From: Brachionus rotundiformis | Taxonomy: Eukaryota > Rotifera > Eurotatoria > Ploima > Brachionidae | NCBI GenBank assembly: GCA_016802295.1 | Contig: JAESIW010000154.1 | Coordinates: forward strand, 124,001 to 188,000 | Direction: 5' to 3' | DNA length: 64,000 nucleotides | Shown here: piece by piece, positions 36,131-45,984 of the stretch | How the letters are laid out: each line of letters begins with the position of its first letter | How positions within the stretch are numbered: the first letter of the stretch is position 1 | Notes under the pieces: generated by a model | Databases searched by the model: none | What the model was told of the DNA's origin: nothing | What the model saw: only the letters and a program-made list of their open reading frames with translations | Position numbers and translations under genes: made by a program

Positions 36131-37557
36131 TTACAGATATTTTTCAAATAAAATTTAAATTAAAAAAAAACAATTTGGAAAAATTTATATAACATGATTA
36201 AAATATTGTATAAACTATATTTATTAAAGCAAAAAAATTTCTATGGTAAAATTTTATCTTTTAATTTTGAATAGTGACTAAAGTTTTTTTATCAAATTTC
36301 TTATATGTTTTTAAATATTAATCAACAGATAAATTTATCATAATTAGTTTGCTCACATTAATTATTTGGTATTAAAAAAAACATCTTTTTATTGTCATTT
36401 AAAATTTAATTAAAAGTTCCAACTTAAAAAACTATATTAAATTTATTTCAAAAAATGAAAATTAAAATACTCTGTACTTTGTATTTGATATGTTGTAAAA
36501 CGAAACAAATCTAGATTAAAATTTTTAAGAAAAATCAATATTTTTGAAAATAGTTTTTGTAATCATTAAAAACAATATAATTAGCAGGATGTTCCTGTAT
36601 TTTAATGAGACAAGTTTATGACCAGCGGTCGCTTATATTTGAATTTTTCATCTTTTTAAAATAAAATTAACTCAAGAAAATGATTTTTATAAAATAAATC
36701 AAATTAAAAGATCATTCATGTTATTTTCGAAAGAGGAGGTGAAAATCAGCTGATGGATGAACCTAAGCAAAAAGAGGTCTACTTCAATCTCTGTTTTTTC
36801 TGGCCATGGATTCAGAAATTTAAGTCAAGATTTTTAATTCAGCCATTTTACATATTAATTAAGAAAATTATTTTAATTTTTTTTTATTTGATTGTTAAAA
36901 TTTTTTGAATAGTTTTAAAAATAATTTTATTTACATGACAGTTTTTTTATTGATATGAATATTATTCAAAATGTCAATTTAAATTCTCGTTTCATTATCA
37001 AAAATTATTCTGCTCAGAAACAAAAAAGCTCTAAAAATTGATATTTTTAATTGAATTGTTTTTTATAAATTTATGAATACCGAGCAAATCACAAAATATA
37101 AAATTTTCTTTTCTTCCAGTAAAAAATGCCATTTAATTTAATAGAGATTTGGCAAAAATTCGAACAATTAGTTTTATTTCTGAGACAAGTTGAATGGAAA
37201 TAATGCGTTTTCTAACAAAAAGCCGAAAGAATAGTAAAATTTTAAACTGAATGTAAAAGCATTATTTAATTTTTATATAAGAAGCACTAAATATTTTACT
37301 GCCTAACAATCAATGTTGATTTTAAATCAACTTATGAAATTCAATTAAAAAATTCAACTTAAAGGTAAAATTAAAATATATTTTTCCTTTTCTTTTTCTA
37401 ATTTTTTAACTTAAAAAACAAACTTCAATAAACAAAATCAACAACATCATAATAATTGTTTGATTTTTCACAATTTTTTTAATTTACCTTCTTATTTTGA
37501 ATTGAACGCCGTTGCTAACCTTTTTTTTAATAGAGGCTACTTTTTTTTGCTTTTAAA
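36131..37557. other. Intergenic region with a pseudogene scrap
   Basis: Mostly featureless AT-rich DNA between the tRNA and the 242-aa gene. It includes the receptor-like fragment at 36723-36833, listed separately. Confidence 0.5.
36723..36833 (-). pseudogene. Decayed fragment of a paralogue of the LRR-like receptor
   Basis: About 110 bp aligns with positions 34014-34133 inside the receptor gene. Shared blocks, read on the plus strand, include TTCAATCTCTGTT, GCCATGGATT, GTCAAGAT and AATCAGCTGA, with small gaps. On the minus strand the fragment has an in-frame stop and a frameshift relative to the gene, so it is not coding. It indicates a former tandem duplicate of the receptor upstream of the surviving copy. 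Confidence 0.62.
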
Positions 37558-38286
37558 ATGCTTCCGGTGTCCAATTTCAACATATCTGATTTGACTTATA
37601 ATGACTCAATAGTAACTCATCCTCTTCACTATAATTCGATGCGATCAAAGCCAATCTATCCAATTGGTCTTATTGAAACAAATATCAGCTCACTGCGACC
37701 ATTTGCCGAAAAATGGTTCACCAGCCGTCCAGAGCAAACAACTAGAATAAACAGACACTTTGCAAAAAGGACTTTGTTCGACGCTAGTGAAAAAGACAAA
37801 AATATTCACCTGGCTAGCTTAAGTGTCTTAACTAACCAACATCTTGCCAACAAGCAAGTTCAATATCCAAGCGAAGATGAATTTCATCGTTTCGCTGGCC
37901 ATAAGAAACATGTACTGAACAGAAGAAATAATATTGAAGAACGCAAGCCAGGAGATAACACTTACCGCACGCCGGAGTATTCAAAGGGCTTTTTTTCAAA
38001 AAAAAACAAGAATTGGAGAAGTGAACATTACGAGCTCCCTAAAAAAAACGAAGAAGCCTTAACTGAAGAACTCATTCAAAAGCTGAAATTAAACCCGAAT
38101 GTGGACCTATTTCAAACTAAATTTGAATTTGGATATGAATTTGATAAGACATTGGAAAAAAAAAATGACATAATTGATGTTGGGAATTTGAACTCGTGGA
38201 AAACAGCGCCAAAATTGGATGTTCCGTTCAAAGTTCTTGATCTACCTGAAAAATCTCTTAAATATAGGCCTAGAGTGAATCGATAA
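37558..38286 (+). CDS. Unrecognised 242-aa protein
   Basis: A single-exon gene with a clean ATG (AAAATG context) and coding-like composition. The protein is basic and hydrophilic, rich in Asn, Lys, Arg and aromatic residues, with no signal peptide, membrane span or known domain. Short Pro/Tyr/Phe-containing motifs such as RPFAEKWFTSRPEQTTR, GDNTYRTPEYSKG and FEFGYEFDKTLE occur along an extended chain. This composition is reminiscent of microtubule inner proteins of cilia, but I cannot match a named family, so function is left open. No introns, unlike most neighbours. Confidence 0.7.
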   Translation: MLPVSNFNISDLTYNDSIVTHPLHYNSMRSKPIYPIGLIETNISSLRPFAEKWFTSRPEQTTRINRHFAKRTLFDASEKDKNIHLASLSVLTNQHLANKQVQYPSEDEFHRFAGHKKHVLNRRNNIEERKPGDNTYRTPEYSKGFFSKKNKNWRSEHYELPKKNEEALTEELIQKLKLNPNVDLFQTKFEFGYEFDKTLEKKNDIIDVGNLNSWKTAPKLDVPFKVLDLPEKSLKYRPRVNR

Positions 38287-38941
38287 TTTATATAGTTTTT
38301 TAAAACTTGTAATTCGCATCTAATATTTATTAAAAAGATATAAAGACTTATTACGTTCACAATAATTATTAATTTTTAGACAAAACATGAAGCATCAATC
38401 TTTTATTAATAGAAAGAGATAATTTTTTAATACTAATAATTTATAAATTTGTAAAATTAAGTCAAAGTTTTCACTTAAGTATAAATAAAATAAATGAATT
38501 TGTACTTCTTTTTTACTAATATCAACAAAATAAAAAGTAATCTTTATCCTAAATTATTTATATTAAAAAAAGAAGAGAATTTTTAAGAAAAAATTAATTT
38601 TATTTTATTTATTTTAAATTAAAAAAAAATAAAATTATTAAAAAAATTGTCATGAAACAAAGTTTTTTTATGATTTAAAATCAAAACAGTTAATATACCA
38701 GAAAAAATAAGATTATGAATGATGCTATCTTTTTAAATAGCCATGATATTTAAATAATTAAATTAGTAGAAAATAACCAAGAGCAAGGACATTTTGAAAA
38801 ACGATAAATAAAATGATTATCTTTGGATCTTTTTTTTATAAAATATGTTTATTAAATATAAAAAATAAATTTAAAAAAGCTAATTAAATATAAAAAATTT
38901 CGGTCAAGAGAATGTATTACATAATTAACTTTAAACTATGG
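38287..38941. other. Intergenic between convergent genes
   Basis: AT-rich sequence with homopolymer runs; nothing recognised. Confidence 0.45.
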
Positions 38942-40451
38942 CTAGAATGACAAAAAATTCTCTAGATAAAAATACCCAAGCAGGTAAAACAGTATCTTTG
39001 GATAAAAAATATTGATTAAACTCGATGCGTCACATTTTACATTACTGGCCAAGTCACAGCGCTTTAGTTTTTCATTAAATCTATATCCATAATCACATGT
39101 AGTATAGTTATATGTTCTTTCATCGCGACATAAGTAGTAATACTTGCAGCCTGGTCTATATTCATCAATGTAATAGCCATCTAGTTTTTGTTCACATTTT
39201 GGCGTAAAGGCGCACAATGGCGAATCGTCAAAATCGCATGGAAATTTACAATTTTCTCTTATTCCACATTTTACCACTTGATATGTTTCACATTGTTTTG
39301 TTTCGGTGGAAAAAAGCTTTGGATACGGACACACAAACTCTCTTAATTCGCCATTTACACATTCAAAGTATCTACAACAGCTTGTAGCTTAAAAAAATAA
39401 ACAATTAGTAATTTTTTAAATAATTTTATTAAAAATGTATTTAATTGCTGATCTTACGGTGCACAAACTTCATTCTTTCACCACTTGTCGGACAAACATG
39501 CTTACAATTCACATTTTTTCGCCAATCACACACATCTCTGCTTCGATCATAGTACAAACCAGGCTCACATTTCAGCACTTTATCTTTTCCTCCATTGCAA
39601 AAATGGTATGCAGAGCAGTCATATGGATCGGGATAAAATGCTGCTTTACTGCTCGGACATTCAATAGTGCCGTATACAACTGCAGTCTCGGGAATTATGA
39701 GTGTTGGTATAGTTGTTCCATTGATCGGGATAGAAATAGTGGACATTTTTGTAGTTGTAGGAGCAGCGCGGCACAAGGCTTCAGAAGGCCACATGCAGGC
39801 CTCGTCCGGCTCAGAGTACCACAAGCCTTGATGACACTCTAAGACTGTGTGAAGACCTGGTAAACAATAGTGATATACGTGACAGTAATCAGGATCTGGA
39901 TAGTATCCATCTGCATCCCATGGGCATGTAAAATTTGTTTCAACACTAGGTTTTGGTGGAGAATAAGTTGTTTTTTTTTTTTTATTTCGTCTTGAAGGCT
40001 TTGTAGGAAAAAGAGTCACTTGAAAGATTAAAATTTGATTCTTTTATATCTAAAATAATAAGAAAAATATATCTTATTACTTCCGTCTATGTCGGTAATT
40101 TTTTCCCATGGTCGGTTTCCATTTTTGCACTCGACACTACTAGCCCATCCGCATAGGTTGAGTTCAGGGTCCCAAACAAGACCTTCACCACAATCATGCG
40201 GTGTCGGTGTTCCACCGGTACACATATAATATTTGCTGCAAGTTTCTGGATCTGGAAAATAGCCATCGCGAGTGCATGTTATCCCACGTTTTTTGATAGA
40301 ATGATGCTCATTAGAATCGACTTCTCTGGCAGAATTTTCAGCAACAGCAAGACCTTAACAAAAGATTTAAACAGTTTTGGACGGCTAAATAAATAAATCA
40401 GTTACCTAACAACCAAAAAGCGGCTACAGCTATACAAAATTGTGTCTTCAT
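38942..40451 (-). CDS. Secreted chitin-binding protein with five peritrophin-A (CBM14) domains
   Basis: 441 aa in four exons: 40451-40406, 40353-40081, 40018-39458, 39387-38942. The signal peptide (FCIAVAAFWLLGLAVA) is split by intron 1. A dibasic KKR follows. Five Cys-rich CBM14-type domains are visible: DGYFPDPETCSKYYMC, DGYYPDPDYCHVYHYC, AFYPDPYDCSAYHFC, a divergent fourth around SCCRYFEC, and DGYYIDEYRPGCKYYYLC. Each of the first three has the six-Cys pattern and the aromatic pair that stacks on chitin. A basic Thr-rich linker separates domains 1 and 2. The C-terminus is a hydrophobic stretch after a Ser (SSLINIFYPKILFYLLGYFY), consistent with a GPI-anchor signal. The likely role is binding chitin in cuticle, gut lining or mouthparts. 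Confidence 0.9.
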
Positions 40452-42429
40452 CTTAGCATTTGAGCATAATAGCAGTTCAAGAATAGTTGGTAAAAAAGAT
40501 GAAGAACGAAAGAAAAACAATTGTAAATAACTATTTTCTTTGAATATATTTCTATTTAACATTTAGAAAAAAAAAGAAATATTTTTTAAGGGTCTGCTCA
40601 AAACAAATTAGGATAACAAAGAGTTAATCTTTTATATGATAATTTAGAAATATCTTGATATTGTCTTTGGTCTTTTCTACGTTTAATCTTTAATTAAAGC
40701 TAAAATATTAGGAAAATATTTTTAATAGGAGAGGCAAGGTATTGTGTTATTCACGGTAAACGTGGCTTAATCTTTTATTTGTTTATAATTGAAGGAGACT
40801 GGATCTGATTAGTTTAGTAAATTAATCAATTTTGTATTTTTAATTTGACCATTTTTTGAGAAATATCAAAAATTAGAGGAAGTAGTATGTTTTAGCTAGT
40901 TTTTGCGCTTTGTTAATAAACAATAAGCTTATTATCAAGGATTGAATTAGTTATTAAACATATGAGACTTGGCCTATTTACAATTAAATAAGTAATTGTA
41001 ATAATTTTAAAGATTTAATAAAATTGGCTTTATAAGTATTATCTTTTGTAATCTCAATTATAAATTAAATATAAACTTTCAAACAAAAATTTTTGTTTAC
41101 AAGTTAATTAATTTAATTCTTTTAAATATTATGTTCTCTTCCCACCTTGATAGCTAAATTTGACTAGATCTACTTTTGTAAATTATTTGCTTATTTACAA
41201 TGACTTGTATAAAATTTAGTGAAGAACTAATATCTAAACTAATATCTAATTTTTAATAGTTTGAAAATAAAACATTTAAATACGATTCAAATATACTTTT
41301 TTTTCATTGTATTTAGACCTTTATTCAATATTAAGAACAAAGAATTCTAATTTCATAATCATCAGGATATTTTTAATCTATCTTTTAAATTTTCCGATTA
41401 CCATAATAATAGCTTACAAATATATTGTTGGCGGATCTGTAAGCTTAGGCTGACTCTACTCCCTGGTCAAATTGGAACTTTCATACTAGTTATAATTGGT
41501 AACTAGTCTTGTTGCTGGAATTAGATTTAAACTAAACTCGTAGTTACTAGGCTGTATTCATAACTAATAATTGATTGGAATTTGGAGACAATTTAGAAAA
41601 TATTCTAAATAAGAAGGAATATTTTGATTTGGAGAATTTAATTTTGATATTTATAGCTCAAGATTTGAGCTTAATAAAGTTTCTAAAACCAGTCTATTCT
41701 TTCCAATGCCAAAGTCTAAGTTCAGTCCTAAGCTAACCGCTAACAATATATTCAATTTAACCTAAATTGATGCTGTTTGTTCACTTTTTGATAAAATAAT
41801 CTGAATGCTTAATAACATATCAACATTAATGAAAAATTGAATACGGTTTTTAAAATATGGTTATATGAATGAATAAATTGGATAATCCAAAGTCAATTAT
41901 CTTTAATTTTTTTATTTATTTAAAAATAGCTATAGAGGCCGGCTGCTTGAAAATTGCACGCTCTCCTTTCAGCAAGATAAACAGTAAAATGTTGTTTTGA
42001 TTGACAAAAAAAACTAGATAAAAACATTTGCAATTAAAAATAATTTTTTTTAAAATTTAGCTCTTTTTAGTTGTTAAAAAGTTTGAAAATTATGAAAGAT
42101 AAAAACCTTTTGTCTGTTAAAGTATGTTTGAAACAAATATCTGACTAGGTGACTCACTTATCTAATTTAAATATAATTAATATGACTAGTTCAACCTAAA
42201 GTCAGAATTATTTAACTAGATGTTTTCGATGCATTAATTAATTCTTTTTTAAATTTAGAGTAAAAGAAATTTAAAATTTTAGTTAATATTTTTAATTAAA
42301 AATATGCTATATTTTTGGAATTAAAATTAAATAATTATCGTTTTGCTGATTTATTTTCAGTTATTTTTGAAAATTTATTTTTATTTAATAAAATCAAATT
42401 AAATTTTTTTTAAAAATGATAAAAATCGG
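40452..42429. other. 2-kb intergenic region
   Basis: No coding exon recognised. It contains one element with inverted termini at 41418-41752, listed separately. Confidence 0.5.
41418..41752. repeat. Candidate MITE with inverted termini
   Basis: The left end AAATATATTGTTGGCGGATC with continuation AGCTTAGGCTGA is an imperfect reverse complement of the right end (41719-41752), which reads TCAGTCCTAAGCT, then ACCGCTAACAATATATT. The arms are about 35-38 bp and enclose about 335 bp with no open frame. The ends are palindromic in TATATT, so an exact boundary and target duplication cannot be fixed. Confidence 0.5.
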
Positions 42430-43034
42430 CTAAACATGACTCTGACTCTCTTTTTTCTTGAGCATTTCTTGATGTGCTTTACTGTACTCCGAGTGTTGTT
42501 TTATTATGTCGTCCGTATGTTTTATTCCCTTACGATGATCTCGCTTACCGACAATAACAGCAACAAGAGATCCCAGAATAGTTATTCCGATTCCAACAAT
42601 GGTCATATATGCTCTTCCTTTGTCTTTGGCAAAGTTAACTTGAGCAGAACTTGACAAACAAATCATGGGAATTTAATTTAACTATTTTAAATCTTATGCT
42701 TACGGGAGTAAGTCGGGAACGTCTTTAACTGATGCATATTTGGTCGAACTAAATTTATATACCAAGTATTTGTACAAAGGAGTCAGCTGGGTCACTTAAA
42801 ATTGATTAAATTTTGCATGTGATTTAATTACTTCAAAGTACTTTGCTGAGGTGTGTGATTCACATCAGCTTTAGCGTTTGCAGGTGAATTAGGTGCTTCG
42901 GCGTTTTGAACGGAATTTTTCTCAGTTGAGTTAAAACGAAACGAGCTAAAACTACCCAGTTGCTTGCATTTAAAGCATCTGGTCACATTTTTATTAACCA
43001 AACGAAGCATTCTATAATTTGAATAAATTTTCAA
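42430..43034 (-). CDS. FAM162/UPF0389-like mitochondrial membrane protein
   Basis: 167 aa in three exons: 43034-42842, 42794-42704, 42649-42430. The N-terminus is rich in Arg/Asn and lacks acidic residues (MLRLVNKNVTRCFKC, then SSFRFNST), as in a mitochondrial presequence. A low-complexity linker follows, then YKYLVYKFSS, the conserved VKDVPDLL and one membrane helix, YMTIVGIGITILGSLVAVIVGKR, before a charged tail. The order (Y/W-K block, V-x-D/E-V-P, K-x-R, helix ending G-K) matches FAM162/UPF0389 proteins. Human FAM162A is a HIF-1-induced mitochondrial protein linked to hypoxic cell death. The match is by motif only. It shares a 263-bp divergent promoter region with the HIGD1-like gene. Confidence 0.72.
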
Positions 43035-43297
43035 AATTTTGTTTCATATAATGTTAATAATGATGATAAAGCAAATATTTCATTCGGGTGTTAGTTCAGT
43101 ATTAAATGTATTTTTACGAAATAGTTTTGAAATAATTTTCGTGTTTATATCGAAGAGAAGAAACGCTTTTAATTTATGCTTCTTTTTATATTTATAATTA
43201 AATTTATAATTTTGCAAGAATATGCAATATAAAGAGAAAATATAAAATAACAATAAATAAAATTTTATTTTAGATTGTTGTCTATTTCTTTGATAAA

Positions 43298-43664
43298 ATG
43301 TCTCAATTAGAGTCTAAAGGTTTTTGGGAAAGATTTAAAAAAGATCCAGTACCAGCAATAGGTAAAATTATAAACAGCAAAATTTAGCTTTGAATTTTGT
43401 TCTGAAAATAAAGGCATGGCCGGGTTTTTTGGCGTAGTTGGCTATTCATTGTACAACTACCGAAATAAGAGTGCCAGTACCAAGCCGAGTGTTTACGTCA
43501 TACAGACACGTGTTGCTGCTCAAGGTCTAGTAATTGGAATACTAACAGTCAGTCTTGGCTTTCATATGTACCAAACCTATTTGCATAGAAACGAACCACA
43601 CGAGAATGCGTTGAATTTGCACCATCATCATGATCAACAAAAAGAAACTAACGCTAAACATTAA
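43298..43664 (+). CDS. HIG1-domain mitochondrial protein (HIGD1-like)
   Basis: 104 aa in two exons, 43298-43361 and 43414-43664, with a 52-nt intron. The sequence GFWERFKKDPVPAIGMAGFF opens the HIG1 domain. The first helix is GMAGFFGVVGYSLYNY, then the conserved QTRVAAQGLVIGILTVSLG forms the second helix. A His-rich tail follows (LHHHHDQQ). HIG1-domain proteins sit in the mitochondrial inner membrane, where they associate with respiratory complexes III/IV; vertebrate HIGD1A is hypoxia-induced. The start fits the family, with a short acidic N-terminus. An acceptor-like TTTTATTTTAG at about 43273 suggests a spliced 5' leader. Confidence 0.92.
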
Positions 43665-44636
43665 ATTTTTTGGCCACATGCTCATGATTTTGTGTTCGTA
43701 TTTTATTAGTGTTCTTATTAATAAAATAAATGTGTTTAATTTAAATAGATTATTTTTCTTAACTATTAACATTTTGGAGAATTTAAATAAAGAAATAAAA
43801 TAAACTTTTAAATCTAAATCTTTACTCTATGCTTGATAACTTTTTTTAAGTTATTCATTTTTGCTTAGGAATAGATATGATCATTCGAACAAAGTATTAA
43901 GTTAAATTTTTAAGTCTTGTTTAAATTTTATTGTTAAGTTAGGGAAGAATTTTTTATATTCTTAGAAGATAAAAAATATTAAATAAAATTTATGCAGACA
44001 TCATTAAGGAAATTCTTAAACCATTATAGTTCTTGACGACAAAATTTAAGGGTTTAATTATCTTCCATTTTAGAAGTAGTTCCTGATTAAACTTTTTTAG
44101 ATAAGAAAAAATCTGTTAATATTTTATTTTTCAATAATTTTTCTTTTTTTAAATATTATGTCTCTTCCAAAATTCATATTAAAATTTTAATTTAGTAATT
44201 ATAATTTTTATAAATAATATTCAACGCTAAAAATTATGCGTAAATTTTTCAATAATTTCACGTAATATTTAAAATTATGTTTAATGTACTTAAATAATCG
44301 CGAATATTTCGCTATTGCTAAAAATTCAAAGCTATCAAGTTCTTACCTTTTTAATTTTGGCTTGTCTTTAAATATGTTTTAAAAAAGCTCAATTAAGCAT
44401 GATAAGGCAATTTTCAGAGCACTAGATTTCTTTTCTTTATCATTTATTTAAAATTTGTTTAGGGTGGGTTGTCTAGTATTTATTGAAATTTTATAGAGCT
44501 CAATAAATTTCGATTCTATCTTTTATATGACTAATAATCAAGCGTATCGAGCCATACGGGTGTATCCAAACTTAATAAATTATTCTTATCATTTATTTTT
44601 TTTAGATATTATTGTTTAGAAAAAAACGATATAAAA
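43665..44636. other. Intergenic region
   Basis: About 1 kb of AT-rich DNA upstream of ETHE1; nothing recognised. Confidence 0.45.
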
Positions 44637-45530
44637 ATGTTTAAAAAATTAGTTAAGCAAATTCCAAAATTTAATTTCAATGTTTATTATAGTCAAATTG
44701 TTAAAAACATGTCAAGCGAGCCCTTAATGAAATACAATGCTTGTATGAAGCATCCGAACGAGGCCGTCATTTTCAGACAGCTAGTTGATAATGCCACCTA
44801 TACTTACACCTATATTTTGGCTGATTTGAAAACCAAGGAAGCAGTAATCATTGATCCTGTTTTTGAGAAGGTCGAGCGCGACGTGGAATTGATCAACCAG
44901 CTAGAGCTCAAGCTTAAATATGCCTGTATGATATTAGAAAAGAAAATTTTTTGTTTTAATTTAACTTTTTAAGTGAACACACATGTCCATGCTGACCACA
45001 TTACTGGTTCTGGACGTATCAAAAGTTTTATACCAAATGTAAAGAGTGTTATAAGTGAGTCTAGTAAAGCAAAAGCAGATATCCATATTAAAGAAGGGGA
45101 TAAAATCAAATTCGGAGACGAATTTTTGCATGTATTATCCACTCCTGGTCACACTAATGGTTGCCTTACTTTCGTCAGTCATTCTGCCAAGATAGCATTT
45201 ACTGGTGATGCTTTATTGATTAGAGGTTGTGGTCGAACTGATTTTCAGCAAGGCAATTCAGAAGTTCTCTATGACTCAATCCATGATAAAATTCTCTCAC
45301 TTCCAGACGAGTATTCTGTTTTTCCGGGACATGATTATGTTGGTCGAACTTCTAGCAGTATTGGCGAGGAAAAACGCTTTAATCCTCGTTTAACTCAAAA
45401 AAAGGCTGAATTTGTAGAAACTATGAAAAATTTGAATCTGGTTTATCCGAGATTGATGGATGTTGCTGTTCCTGCTAATTTGGTATGTGGTATTCAGGAA
45501 CCAAATGTGGACAAAAAATCAGAAAATTAA
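44637..45530 (+). CDS. ETHE1: ETHE1 persulfide dioxygenase
   Basis: Mitochondrial metallo-beta-lactamase-fold iron enzyme of 281 aa. Two exons, 44637-44925 and 44974-45530, with a 48-nt intron. It oxidises glutathione persulfide to sulfite and GSH in sulfide detoxification. The metal site is intact: NTHVHADHITGSG, STPGHTNGC, FTGDALLIRGCGRTDFQQG and FPGHDY. The C-terminal NPRLT and AVPANLVCG motifs match animal ETHE1. About 25 extra residues before MSSEPLMKYNA are basic and amphipathic, fitting a mitochondrial targeting peptide and supporting the upstream ATG. Glyoxalase II is excluded by the RGCGRTDFQ segment. Confidence 0.96.
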
Positions 45531-45984
45531 TTTTTCCTGTTCTTTTTTTTTACAATTTTAATCTGTCGAATAGCTAAATTTATTTATATAAAAAGAAAAA
45601 ACTATAACAATTTTTTTTGTTAAGTTTTTTTTTAACCAAATGAGGAAGAATATCGCCATATAATTATTATTAAATTATTTTAAATTTATTTGTATGTAAT
45701 ATGAAAATAAATACTTAAAAATTTGAAAAATTAACTTCTTAGATCTATTTTTTAAACTTTTTGAATTTTTTGAATGTTAAATTATAAACGATACAAAATT
45801 CAAAACAATCCTAGATAATCTCTAAATCAAAATAACTAGAAGATTTTACATATGATTGAATATTAAAAATTTAATACAAGTTTTGAATTTTTTCTACCTA
45901 ATTAAATAAAAAAGTCTAAAAATTACAAAATTTTGATTCATAATTTTAAAAGTTAAGATCATTCTAATAAATTTAAATTAAATT
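45531..45984. other. Short intergenic spacer
   Basis: AT-rich sequence between two genes on the same strand; nothing recognised. Confidence 0.45.

Noticed and set aside
39435..39842. 135-codon plus-strand frame opposite the chitin-binding gene
   Set aside because: It is the complement of Cys-rich CBM14 exons. The minus-strand frame has the domain evidence.
43035..43297. Hypoxia response element in the divergent promoter
   Set aside because: Only TCGTG was found, which does not fit the RCGTG core.
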